This document shows positions 1 through 7,070 of a stretch of DNA of 64,000 nucleotides, piece by piece. Source of the stretch: Saccharopolyspora flava. GTDB lineage: Bacteria > Actinomycetota > Actinomycetes > Mycobacteriales > Pseudonocardiaceae. The stretch covers positions 94,396-158,395 of the forward strand of contig NZ_FOZX01000012.1 in assembly GCF_900116135.1 (NCBI RefSeq). Reading direction: 5' to 3'. How positions within the stretch are numbered: the stretch's first letter is position 1; every line of letters starts with the position of its first letter. Below the pieces are notes generated by a model. It was given only the letters and a program-made list of their open reading frames with translations, was not told the origin of the DNA and ran no database searches. Made by a program: the position numbers and the translations under genes.

Positions 1-204
1 CACCCCGGCGACCACCGCCTTCCCGCCGGTCGGCTCGACGCGGGTGGTGAGGATGCCCACGGTGGTGGTCTTGCCCGCGCCGTTGGGCCCGAGCAGCCCG
101 AAGACCTCGCCGGCGCGCACCTGGAAGGACAGCCCGTCGACCGCGTTGGACCGGCTCTTGGGATACCGCTTGACCAGCTCGTGGACCTCGACCGCGACCG
201 TCAC
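1..204 (-). CDS. ABC transporter ATP-binding protein, N-terminal part only
   Basis: The reading frame runs off the left edge, so only the first 68 residues are seen. They hold the start of an ABC ATPase nucleotide-binding domain: a short strand (VEVHELVKRYP), a hydrophobic core, and the Walker A loop GPNGAGKTT at about residues 41-49. The GTG at 204 is taken as the start because an ATG two bases upstream in another frame stops at once. The gene diverges from a MarR regulator 120 bp away, so regulation of an efflux-type ABC system by that regulator is plausible. Substrate and permease cannot be judged from this fragment. Confidence 0.85.
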   Translation of the reverse strand, partial: MTVAVEVHELVKRYPKSRSNAVDGLSFQVRAGEVFGLLGPNGAGKTTTVGILTTRVEPTGGKAVVAGV

Positions 205-323
205 ATCGCCCCCCTGGCTCGGCACTCGATGCTAGTCGCGCCGAGCGGAGGGGTGGCAACGCATTTTTGGCGGGAGGTTTCCTACTCGGCCCGCCGGGCT
301 TCCGACCTCGGTAACCTGTACGG

Positions 324-800
324 GTGAGCGAGGCGACCGAGCAGCTGACCCCGTGGCTGGGCGACACCGAGATGACGGCCTGGCGCGCCTACATCGTGGG
401 CAGCGCGCTGCTGGAGCACCGGCTCAACAGAGAGCTGCAGCTCACCCACGGCCTGTCGATCGCCGACTACGAGATCATGATCTCGCTGTCGGAGGCCCCG
501 GACATGCAGATGCGGATGAGCGAGCTGGCCAACGGCATCGCCCACTCCAAGAGCCGCATGTCGCACCAGATCCGCAGGCTGGAGAAGGAAGGTCTGGTCC
601 GCCGCCAGGAATGCCCGGAGGACGGCCGAGGCGTCCTCGCGGTCCTCACCGAGGACGGCCTCGCCAAGCTCCGCGAAGCCGCCCCGTCCCACGTCAAGGG
701 CGTCCGCGAGCACATCATCGACCTGCTCGACGACGACGAGAAGAAGACCCTCACCGCCGTCTTCACCCGCCTCACCGACCACCTCCGCAGCCTCGACTGA
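324..800 (+). CDS. MarR-family transcriptional regulator
   Basis: The 158-residue protein has the size and layout of MarR dimers: a helical N-terminus, a central winged helix (about residues 60-110, with MSELANGIAHSKSRMSHQI as the recognition region), the wing RRQECPEDGRG, and C-terminal dimerisation helices. It probably binds DNA as a dimer and is released by a small ligand. The start is GTG at 324. A TAACCT hexamer at 312-317 sits 6 nt upstream and there is no Shine-Dalgarno sequence, suggesting a leaderless transcript. The divergent ABC ATPase gene is its likeliest target, by position only. Confidence 0.9.
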   Translation: MSEATEQLTPWLGDTEMTAWRAYIVGSALLEHRLNRELQLTHGLSIADYEIMISLSEAPDMQMRMSELANGIAHSKSRMSHQIRRLEKEGLVRRQECPEDGRGVLAVLTEDGLAKLREAAPSHVKGVREHIIDLLDDDEKKTLTAVFTRLTDHLRSLD

Positions 801-851
801 ACCCCGGACCGGCTGTATGCCGATCATCCGCGGTTGGCTACGCTGCGGCGT

Positions 852-936
852 GGAAGCGTGGCAGAGCGGCCGAATGCACTCGCCTTGAAAGCGAGCGTCG
901 GGAGACCGACCGCGGGTTCGAATCCCGCCGCTTCCG
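852..936 (+). tRNA. tRNA-Ser (anticodon TGA)
   Basis: This is an 85-nt type II tRNA. The acceptor arm GGAAGCG (852-858) pairs with CGCTTCC (929-935), with discriminator G at 936. The anticodon stem CTCGC/GCGAG (879-883/891-895) encloses the loop CTTGAAA with TGA at 886-888. A long variable arm precedes the T arm GCGGG-TTCGAAT-CCCGC (912-928). The 3' CCA is not encoded. The 3' half of such serine tRNAs is a common integration site for actinomycete elements; see the small regulator genes that follow. Confidence 0.97.
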
Positions 937-957
937 CTTCGCTGACCAGCACAAACA

Positions 958-988
958 CGGCCCGGTAGGGAACTTCCCCACCGGGCCG
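958..988 (+). terminator. Hairpin terminator after tRNA-Ser
   Basis: CGGCCCGGT (958-966) pairs with ACCGGGCCG (980-988), and the stem continues inward through GGGAA/TTCCC. It starts about 20 nt after the tRNA. A short T stretch follows (ggtttg). Confidence 0.75.
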
Positions 989-1049
989 GTTTGCACCTCG
1001 GTCTCAGTTCTCGTCTCAGTGCGTCGTTTCTCCTGCGGTCGGTAGGGGC

Positions 1050-1292
1050 CTAGCTCGCCTTCTTCTCCTGCGTCGGAACGGGTTTCGGGGTCGCGGGCTT
1101 GGGGCCGGCCGAGACCTGGTCGATGGGGAGGACGAGGTTGTGGGTGATGCGGACGTGCCAGTCCAGGGCGTCCAGGCCCATTCGGCCGCTGTCGACGAGG
1201 CTCCGGCCGCAGTGAGGACCGCCCACCGGACAGGCGAACCACTCCCGGTCGTCGACGATCACGACCTCCAGCTCCATCTCCCCCACTCTCAT
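1050..1292 (-). CDS. Small hypothetical protein, possible integrated-element remnant
   Basis: This 80-residue ORF has ordinary high-GC third positions. I do not recognise its family. It has an acidic, strand-rich N-terminal half (MELEVVIVDD), a central CPVGGPHC stretch that could bind a metal, and a basic, proline-rich tail ending in EKKAS. The ATG at 1292 has no clear ribosome-binding site; the internal ATG at 1277 is preceded directly by GGGGGAG. It diverges from the HTH gene at 1400 across an inverted repeat. Position beside a tRNA and the small regulators suggests it belonged to an integrated element. Confidence 0.5.
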   Translation of the reverse strand: MRVGEMELEVVIVDDREWFACPVGGPHCGRSLVDSGRMGLDALDWHVRITHNLVLPIDQVSAGPKPATPKPVPTQEKKAS

Positions 1293-1299
1293 AAATCGG

Positions 1300-1331
1300 A
1301 CAATCGTGGTGAACGAGTTGAACGCGATTGT
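1300..1331. promoter_or_regulatory. Inverted repeat in divergent intergenic region (possible operator)
   Basis: ACAATCG (1300-1306) and CGATTGT (1325-1331) form a perfect 7-bp inverted repeat around an 18-nt spacer that holds a second short repeat (GAACGAGTTGAACG). It lies between the divergent small gene at 1292 and the HTH gene at 1400 and overlaps the space where their promoters must be. The surrounding DNA is visibly more AT-rich than the neighbourhood. Confidence 0.4.
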
Positions 1332-1399
1332 AGCTCTTGATCACGTCGATCGATGCAGAAGCCGTGTGTTCACTCGAAGGGGCACATACGGTCGGATTC

Positions 1400-1582
1400 G
1401 TGGCAGACGAGTTGCTGACCTCGGGACAAGTGGCGAAGCGCCTCGGGATCAACCCGAGCACGCTCGCGCGCTATGTCCGCGAAGGGAAGCTGAATCCGTC
1501 CCTGACCCTTCCCAGCGGCCACCACAGGTGGACCTGGGAAGACGTGCTCAAACAGCTGCGAGCCCAGCAGGGCGAGAGCTGA
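1400..1582 (+). CDS. MerR/excisionase-type small HTH protein
   Basis: From GTG at 1400 the protein is 60 residues and is essentially one winged HTH: LLTSGQVAKRLGINPSTLA is the HTH, followed by the wing and GHHRWTWEDV, a hallmark of MerR-like, BldC-like and excisionase DNA-binding domains. A longer TTG start at 1337 would add 21 residues with no family support. TACGGT upstream of GTG may be a -10 box. In actinomycete integrative elements, proteins of this size act as excisionases, but no integrase is seen in the window. It could instead be a small regulator of the divergent gene. Confidence 0.65.
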   Translation: MADELLTSGQVAKRLGINPSTLARYVREGKLNPSLTLPSGHHRWTWEDVLKQLRAQQGES

Positions 1583-1652
1583 ACCGCGATTTCAGCTCCA
1601 CGTCTCACCCCCATCAGTCGGCCTCGAATCACTCTTACAGATATAGACGACT

Positions 1653-1670
1653 ATGTACGTCTACGTACAT
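1653..1670. promoter_or_regulatory. Perfect palindromic operator upstream of the GntR gene
   Basis: ATGTACGT-CT-ACGTACAT is a perfect 8-bp inverted repeat with a 2-nt centre, 54 bp before the GntR-type gene. Partial repeats of AGACG/CGTCT flank it (1645-1682), and CTTACAG occurs on both sides (1634-1640 and about 1691-1697). The local sequence is markedly AT-richer than its surroundings. Symmetry and position suggest autoregulation by the downstream GntR protein; this is inference. Confidence 0.55.
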
Positions 1671-1723
1671 TCACAGACGTAGAGGTTCATCCTTACAGGT
1701 CATGGGTACTCAGGCTGGGTGTC

Positions 1724-1978
1724 ATGTCCTGGGAAGACCGGTCCGGCCGTATCGACCACGGCGCGGCGAAGACCATCTGGCAGCAGGTCGCCGACGACGT
1801 CACCGCCGACATCGAGTCGGGCGCGCTGCCGCGGGGTTCCCGGCTGCCCAGCGAGGCCGAGCTCTCCGAGCTCTACGGAGTCGCGCGCGGGACCGTTCGG
1901 CGCGCGCTGAGCTCCCTGGTCGAGTCCGGCACGATCACCGTGGTGCACGGACGCGGCACCTTCGTCACCGAGCAGTAG
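1724..1978 (+). CDS. GntR-family single-domain DNA-binding protein
   Basis: The 84-residue protein is a bare GntR winged helix: IWQQVADDVTADIESGALP, then RGSRLPSEAELSELYGVARG as the HTH, then the wing (VVHGRGTFV) and stop. No effector domain follows, whereas full GntR proteins carry another 120-170 residues. The ORF is not broken, so this is a short form rather than a frameshift. Such short GntR proteins include plasmid-type Kor repressors. It ends 5 bp before the MFS gene, so the two are likely co-transcribed and controlled from the palindrome at 1653. Confidence 0.85.
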   Translation: MSWEDRSGRIDHGAAKTIWQQVADDVTADIESGALPRGSRLPSEAELSELYGVARGTVRRALSSLVESGTITVVHGRGTFVTEQ

Positions 1979-1983
1979 CGCCC

Positions 1984-3267
1984 GTGACCGGCTTGTCGAA
2001 GCGAACCGACGACCTCGCGCCCCGGAAGCCCCTGCTGGGTGCTGACTTTCGGCGGCTTTGGGTTGCTGATGGGCTCAGTCAGATCGGGTCTCGGGTCGGG
2101 TTCGTGGTGTTGCCGCTGCTGGCGATCAGCGAGCTCGGGGCTTCGCCGTTCCAGGTGTCGCTGCTGGCCGTGCTGGAGACGGCCGCGTTCCTGGTCGTCG
2201 GGTTGCCCGTCGGGGCCTGGTGCGACGGGTGGCGGAACCGGCCCGTGCTGCTCGTCGCCGACGTGGGGCGGGCGGTGGCGCTCGGGTCGCTACCGGTGGC
2301 GGCCTGGTTCGGGGTGCTCACGTTGTGGCAGCTGTACCTGGTCGTGGCGGTGGCCGGGGTGCTGACCGTGTTCTTCGACGTCGCGCACCAGTCCTACCTG
2401 CCGCGCCTGATCGACCGGTCCCAGCTGGTGGAGGGCAACGCGAAGCTGCAGGCGAACATGTCGGTCGCCGAGGTGACCGGGCCTGCCGCCGGCGGGTTCC
2501 TGGTGCAGTTCCTGACCGCGCCGGTGGCGATCGTCGTGAACGCGCTGAGCTTCCTGTGGTCGGCCGGGTGGCTGCGCTCGATCAAGACCTCCGAACCTCC
2601 ACGGGAGCGAAGCCGGACCCGGCTGGTGCCCGAGATCCGGGAGGGGCTGCGGTTCGTCTTCGGGCATCCGATCCTGCGGGCGGTCGCGTGCAGCGGGGCG
2701 TGCGTCGTGTTCTTCCAGTCGATGAGCATCGCGATCGCGATCGCGTTCCTGTCGCTGGAAATCGGCCTGTCGCCCGGGGAAGTGGGACTGCTCGCCAGCA
2801 TCGGCCCGCTCGGGGCGGTGGCGGCGGCGCTGACCACGAACGCCCTGGCGCGTCGGATCGGGCAGGCGCGGTTGATGCTCGTGGCGATCGTCGGGCTCGG
2901 TGCCGGGATGCTGCTGGTGCCGCTGACCGGACCCGGCGTGCAGGTCGCGTGGTACGCGATCGGCGGCGTGATCAGCGGGTTCTGCCTCATCTCGCTGAAC
3001 GTCGTGGAGGTCAGCTTCCGCCAGATGCTGTGCCCCGACCACCTGCTGGGCCGGATGAACGCCACGATGCGGTTCATGCTCCGCGCCACCGCCCCGTTCG
3101 GCGCCCTGCTCGGCGGCATCAGCGGCACCCACCTCGGGATGCGCACGACCCTGTGGATCGCGGCCATCGGCGTCCTGCTGTCCTCCGCCTGGCTGCTCAC
3201 CTCACCGCTGCGCCACACCCGAGACCTCCCGCTGGAGGACGCACCGGCCTCCTCGGTGACGGCCTGA
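1984..3267 (+). CDS. MFS transporter (MFS_3-like exporter)
   Basis: This is a 427-residue polytopic membrane protein with about 12 hydrophobic segments. The N-terminus (FRRLWVADGLSQIGSRVGF) and the loop after TM2 (GAWCDGWRNRPVLLVADVGR) match the MFS_3 exporter group that includes enterobactin and macrolide exporters. The GTG at 1984 lies 5 bp after the GntR stop, and the frame continues upstream without another convincing start. It probably exports a small hydrophobic compound by proton antiport. The substrate is unknown; GntR control is inferred from the operon. Confidence 0.85.
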   Translation: MTGLSKRTDDLAPRKPLLGADFRRLWVADGLSQIGSRVGFVVLPLLAISELGASPFQVSLLAVLETAAFLVVGLPVGAWCDGWRNRPVLLVADVGRAVALGSLPVAAWFGVLTLWQLYLVVAVAGVLTVFFDVAHQSYLPRLIDRSQLVEGNAKLQANMSVAEVTGPAAGGFLVQFLTAPVAIVVNALSFLWSAGWLRSIKTSEPPRERSRTRLVPEIREGLRFVFGHPILRAVACSGACVVFFQSMSIAIAIAFLSLEIGLSPGEVGLLASIGPLGAVAAALTTNALARRIGQARLMLVAIVGLGAGMLLVPLTGPGVQVAWYAIGGVISGFCLISLNVVEVSFRQMLCPDHLLGRMNATMRFMLRATAPFGALLGGISGTHLGMRTTLWIAAIGVLLSSAWLLTSPLRHTRDLPLEDAPASSVTA

Positions 3268-3302
3268 CCGGGATGTCGGTGGGGCTTGGCAAGGTGCCGG
3301 GC

Positions 3303-3683
3303 ATGATCTTCTGGTCACTGCTCGACGTGGAACGGGCGATTCGGGATTCGTGGGGTGCGGACACCTGCGCGCCGGAGGACGTTCCGGACTGGCATCCCGG
3401 CAACCCCGCTCGCGGCCAGTGCGGCACCACGGCGCTCGTGCTGCACGACTTCTTCGGCGGGGAACTCATGTGCGGGCCCGTCCACCGCGACGGCGAGCAC
3501 GTCGACTACCACTGGTGGAACCGCTTCGGCGACGGCCTGGAAGTGGACCTGACCCGCGAGCAGTTCGCCCCCGACGAACTCGTCGGCGAAGGCGCCCAGG
3601 TCCCCCGCCCCACGGGCAAGACCCGCACGGACGCGGAGTACGAGCTCCTCCGCCGGAGAGTCCGCGAGCGGCTCGGGGGTTAG
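3303..3683 (+). CDS. YunG-family protein
   Basis: The 126-residue cytosolic protein carries the core of the YunG family: PDWHPGNPARGQCGTTALV, then a glycine-rich turn, HVDYHWWNRFGDGLEVDLT and a basic C-terminus. The conserved cysteine of GQC and the HWWN histidine resemble a papain-like or transglutaminase-like active site, but no biochemical function is known to me. Starts are possible at 3273 (ATG), 3294 (GTG) and 3303 (ATG); I chose the last because the family similarity begins there. It may follow the MFS gene in one transcript. Confidence 0.75.
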   Translation: MIFWSLLDVERAIRDSWGADTCAPEDVPDWHPGNPARGQCGTTALVLHDFFGGELMCGPVHRDGEHVDYHWWNRFGDGLEVDLTREQFAPDELVGEGAQVPRPTGKTRTDAEYELLRRRVRERLGG

Positions 3684-3742
3684 ATCCGCACGGTCACTGC
3701 GTGATCGCAGTTTCATGACTGGGCACCAGTACCGGCACAGAC

Positions 3743-4366
3743 GTTTCAAGAGGAACGCGACCAAGACGACCCAAGCTTCAGTAGAGGCGACCCACTACGG
3801 GTACGTTTCGAAACGAACGCGACCGAGGCGACCCAAGCTTTGGTAGACGCGCCCCACTACGGATACGTTTCGAAAGGCAGGGGAAATTTCGTTTGAAATT
3901 GGCAGACCGCACAACGCGAGGAAACCACGAAACGAAGCCAATTTCGGACGAAATTGCCCCTCCGTACGCACCCGAAGTACCCCGCGGAGCGCTCCCAAGA
4001 CGACCCCGTGGAGGTCGGGACAGTTTTCATGAAAACTGTCACTCCACCCACACGACGGAACCCCAAAACCCCAGCTCAGACGCCTCGAGGGTTGGAAGTT
4101 CTCCCCACAGAGGGCCCCAGTGGGGTTGGACAGTTTTCATGAAAACTGTCACCACCCCCACGGGGTTCCTCGGGAGCGCTTCGCGGGGTCGAGCTGCTTG
4201 CGTGCGGAGTGGCAATTTCTCCAGAAATTGGCTTCGTCTTGGGGTTTTCTCGCGTTGTGGGGTCTGCCAATTTCAGAAGAAATTGCCACGGCCTATCGAA
4301 ACGTACCCGTAGCGGGTCACCTCTACTAAAGATTGGGTCGCCTTGGTCACGTTCCTTTTGAAACGT
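3743..4366. repeat. Composite palindromic repeat element, copy 1
   Basis: This fills the convergent gap between the YunG-like gene and spo0M. In order it holds two 62-bp units (GTTTC boxes at 3743, 3805 and 3867), an AATTTC hairpin pair (near 3889 and 3935), two perfect 20-bp palindromes ACAGTTTTCATGAAAACTGT (4020-4039, 4130-4149), a second AATTTC hairpin pair (near 4210 and 4266), and one 62-bp unit in the opposite orientation (GAAACG boxes at 4298 and 4360). The whole is roughly mirror-symmetric. Much of it, including a stretch around CCTCGAGGGTTGG, matches the reverse complement of copy 3 at 31.8-32.8 kb. No convincing gene lies inside. Confidence 0.9.
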
Positions 4367-4370
4367 ATCC

Positions 4371-4617
4371 TTAGTCATAACTGTCGCCCTCCGACCCCGA
4401 AATGTCCGGATAGTTATGGCTAAAACTGTCCCCTGGTGACGTTCGAGTCCGACTCTGCCGACGCACCTGCCAGGGGGACGTCTCCGCTTCCGGGGGTCAC
4501 GTCTTGTTCGTGGGGAGGGGACAGTTTTCATGAGAACTGTCCCCTCTCCTCAGGGGTGACCTCGGGTTTGTCCTTGTGGGGGAGTTGGTTTGGGGGCGGT
4601 TTTCATGAAAACTGCGC
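4371..4617. repeat. Further palindromes between repeat copy 1 and spo0M
   Basis: Three structures are visible. TTAGTCATAACT (4371-4382) pairs with AGTTATGGCTAA (4412-4423). GGGGACAGTTTTCATGAGAA begins a 28-bp palindrome with one mismatched pair (4517-4544). GTTTTCATGAAAAC forms a 14-bp palindrome (4599-4612). They vary the TTTTCATGAAAA and TTTTAGCCATAA themes seen in other convergent gaps of this window. The last lies just after the spo0M stop codon and may act as its terminator. Confidence 0.8.
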
Positions 4618-4644
4618 CACCGTCGGACGTCCCGTGGGGCCGGG

Positions 4645-5418
4645 TCAGAGCCAGCCGGTGTTCATTCGGGTGAGGTGGTTGTGGAGTTCCGCCTGCCAGT
4701 CGACCTGGTCGATGGCGGCGTAGTCGATGTTGAGGACGTTGGTGAGGTCGCGGCCGCTGGTGAGCAGGCCCGCCTTCTTGTCGCCCTCGATGACCGCGTC
4801 GAGGCCGTCGTGGCCCGCGATGAAGGTGACCTCCAGCTGCTTGAGGCGCGGGTAGTTCGGGGAGCCGTGGAACTCGATCTCCTGGTAGAACGGCAGCGTC
4901 TGGCGGGTTCCGCGCAGGTGCCCGGCCTCGCAGTCGACGCGGTGCAGGTGGAAGCCGAGCCGCTCGACCGCCTCCAGCAGTACGTGCTGGGCCGGGAGCG
5001 CGCCCACGCCGATCGGATCGGTGTCGGTGGCGTCCACGGCGCCGCTGATCTCCAGGCGGGTGCGGACCGCGACCTCGCCGCCCGGCAGGTGGCGGCCGGC
5101 GTAGAAGGTGATCGGCGTTTCCAGCGGCACGACCGCCTGGAACGGCAGCTCCACGACCTGACCGGGCTGCAGCTCGACGCCCTCGCCGACCCGCTGCTGC
5201 CCGAACGCGCGCTTGGACTCGGTCTCGCCGTCGTCGGTCTCGCGCTCCACGCGGGTCACGAACTCGACCGACACGCCGTCCAGCCGCTGCGGGACCTCGC
5301 CGCCGCGCAGCCGGACGACGCCCTGCACTTGACCTCCCGGCTGGACGCCCGGGGTGTGCAGCTCGGTCTCCACGTCGGCGCCGCCCACGCCGACCGCCGC
5401 CAAAAGCTTCTTGAACAT
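4645..5418 (-). CDS. Spo0M-like sporulation-control protein
   Basis: The 257-residue cytosolic protein matches Spo0M: MFKKLLAAVGVGGADVETEL at the start, then an arrestin-like beta-sandwich with PGGQVQGVVRLRGG and a C-terminal region containing EIEFHGSPNYPRLKQLEVTF. Family members affect sporulation and cell envelope control in Bacillus and Streptomyces by an unknown mechanism. The start at 5418 is preferred over 5439 because the family begins with MFKK. It diverges from the oxidoreductase at 5526. Confidence 0.88.
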   Translation of the reverse strand: MFKKLLAAVGVGGADVETELHTPGVQPGGQVQGVVRLRGGEVPQRLDGVSVEFVTRVERETDDGETESKRAFGQQRVGEGVELQPGQVVELPFQAVVPLETPITFYAGRHLPGGEVAVRTRLEISGAVDATDTDPIGVGALPAQHVLLEAVERLGFHLHRVDCEAGHLRGTRQTLPFYQEIEFHGSPNYPRLKQLEVTFIAGHDGLDAVIEGDKKAGLLTSGRDLTNVLNIDYAAIDQVDWQAELHNHLTRMNTGWL

Positions 5419-5525
5419 GCGCCCCAGTCTCGCGCCCACGCGTCGCGCGCGGACCCCGAACGCCGAAGATTTCAGCCCCTTCTCAGCAACCCGCGAAGCG
5501 CGTCTCGCGGGTATAGCGTCGGGAC

Positions 5526-6413
5526 ATGGCTCAGATCGATTTCCAGTCCCGTGTAGGTGTGTGGTGGACCAGCGACGCCTGGCCGATCCAAGACGTGCAG
5601 GCCCGGGCGAAGGAGTTGGAATCGCTCCGGTACGGGTCGCTGTTCTACGGAGAAGCGTTCGGCAAGGACTCGCTGACGCAGGCCTCGGCGCTGCTGGGCG
5701 CCACCGAGCGGCTCGTGGTCGGCACCGGCATCGCCAACATCCACGCGCGTGACGCGACGGCCGCCGAGTCCGGCGGGCGCACGCTCAGCGCGCTGCACCC
5801 CGGCCGGTTCGTGCTCGGGCTCGGCGTCAGCCACGGCCCCCTGGTCGAGGGGAACGCGGGGACCTACCGCAAGCCGCTGGCGACCATGCGCGACTACCTG
5901 CGGCGGATGGACGAGCTGCCCGCCGAGATCGAGCCCGGGGCGCCGCGGCCCACCCGGCTGCTGGCCGCCCTCGGCCCCAAGATGATCGAGCTGTCGGGCA
6001 CCGTCGCCGACGGCGCGCACCCCTACCTGATCACCCCGGAGCAGACCGCGAGCACCCGCGAGCTGCTCGGCCCGGACAAGTGGGTCGTCAGCGAGCAGGC
6101 CGTCGCGCTGACCACCGACCGGGAGGTCGGGCTGCGGCGGGCCCACCAGCACCTGCACATGTACTCGCAGCTGCCGAACTACCGGAACTCCTGGCTGCGG
6201 CAGGGCTTCGACGAGTCCGACCTCGTCATCGGCGGTTCGGACAAGCTCGCCGAGCACCTGGTGGCCATCGGCGACGCCGAGTCGATCGCCGCGCACGTGC
6301 GGCGGCACTTCGACGCCGGTGCCGATCACGTGGTCATCCAGGTTCTCGGGGACGGTCCCGCCGACGACCCGCTGCCCGCCTTGCGCGAGCTCGCGCCGGC
6401 GCTCGATCTGTGA
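5526..6413 (+). CDS. LLM-class F420-dependent oxidoreductase
   Basis: This 295-residue TIM-barrel protein is of the luciferase-like monooxygenase superfamily. Diagnostic stretches include TERLVVGTGIANIHARD (barrel strand and loop), SALHPGRFVLGLGVSHGPLV and LLAALGPKMIELSG, typical of the F420-dependent group (TIGR03620-like). It probably transfers hydride between F420 and an unknown substrate. The ATG at 5526 sits 6 nt after TAGCGT (5514-5519), so translation is probably leaderless. It diverges from spo0M. Confidence 0.85.
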   Translation: MAQIDFQSRVGVWWTSDAWPIQDVQARAKELESLRYGSLFYGEAFGKDSLTQASALLGATERLVVGTGIANIHARDATAAESGGRTLSALHPGRFVLGLGVSHGPLVEGNAGTYRKPLATMRDYLRRMDELPAEIEPGAPRPTRLLAALGPKMIELSGTVADGAHPYLITPEQTASTRELLGPDKWVVSEQAVALTTDREVGLRRAHQHLHMYSQLPNYRNSWLRQGFDESDLVIGGSDKLAEHLVAIGDAESIAAHVRRHFDAGADHVVIQVLGDGPADDPLPALRELAPALDL

Positions 6414-6464
6414 GCCTGACGTCAGGGTGACGGACCGGTGATCTTGGGTGGTTAGGGTCGGCGC

Positions 6465-6683
6465 GTGAGTGGAACCGAGCAAGAACACCCCCACGACACC
6501 GAAGACCTGGTCCGGCTGGTGCTCCTCACGCGCCAGGAGCTGGGCTGGGACCACGCGAGGCTCGCCGCGTCGGCCGGCGTCGCCGAGTCCGACGTGGCGC
6601 GCTTCGAGGCCCACCGGATCGTCCCGGCCAAGCCGCTGGCGCTCCGGTTCCTCGAAGCCATGGGCGTCGTCGTCCAGGCGTGA
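6465..6683 (+). CDS. Small XRE-like helix-turn-helix protein
   Basis: The 72-residue protein consists of an acidic N-terminus and one XRE-type HTH: LVLLTRQELGWDHARLAASA then GVAESDVARFEAHRIVP. It lacks a partner domain. The GTG at 6465 is 6 nt after TAGGGT (6453-6458), the leaderless arrangement repeated through this window. It may be a stand-alone regulator. Target unknown. Confidence 0.6.
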   Translation: MSGTEQEHPHDTEDLVRLVLLTRQELGWDHARLAASAGVAESDVARFEAHRIVPAKPLALRFLEAMGVVVQA

Positions 6684-6755
6684 ACCCGCTGGTCGCGGTG
6701 GGTTCACCGGCTGGACGGCGGCCTCGGGGAACGATGTCGGCCCGGGGCTGCGAGC

Positions 6756-6953
6756 ATGGTGTCCGTGGATGAGACACAGGACGTGAAGGCCCGGCCGAAG
6801 CCCACCGGCGCCGCCGTGTGCGCGCACCTCGGGATCGGGGTCGACGACGAACAGGCGAAGCTGGCCCGCGACCGCCTCAACAAGTCGCTGGCCCACTACC
6901 GGGTGGCGCTGCTGGCGGGCGAGCGCGCCGACGCGGAGACCGTCGGCGCCTGA
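6756..6953 (+). CDS. Small hypothetical helical protein
   Basis: The 65-residue ORF is charged and helix-rich, with VCAHLGIGVDDEQAKLARDR followed by LNKSLAHYRVALLAGERADA. I do not recognise the family. Codon use resembles the neighbouring genes, and the frame ends just before a terminator hairpin, which supports a real gene. ATG at 6756, or GTG at 6759 or 6765, could be the start. Confidence 0.45.
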   Translation: MVSVDETQDVKARPKPTGAAVCAHLGIGVDDEQAKLARDRLNKSLAHYRVALLAGERADAETVGA

Positions 6954-7023
6954 GCACCCCCGCCGGGTGCGGTCTCGCCGACATCAGGACGCGGCGAGGC
7001 TCCTCCGCCCGCGCGGAACAGCG

Positions 7024-7056
7024 GAAGCGGGGCGCGGACGGATCCGCACCCCGCTT
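7024..7056. terminator. Bidirectional hairpin terminator
   Basis: GAAGCGGGG and CCCCGCTTC, with inner GCGGA/TCCGC, form a stem with one mismatch between the convergent small ORF at 6756-6953 and the M28 peptidase gene. No long T run is seen on either side. Confidence 0.6.
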
Positions 7057-7070
7057 CGCACCTGCCCCCG

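Noticed and set aside
1306..1983. N-terminal extension of the MFS transporter frame to 1306
   Set aside because: The extension overlaps the HTH and GntR genes in another frame and has no membrane or domain features.
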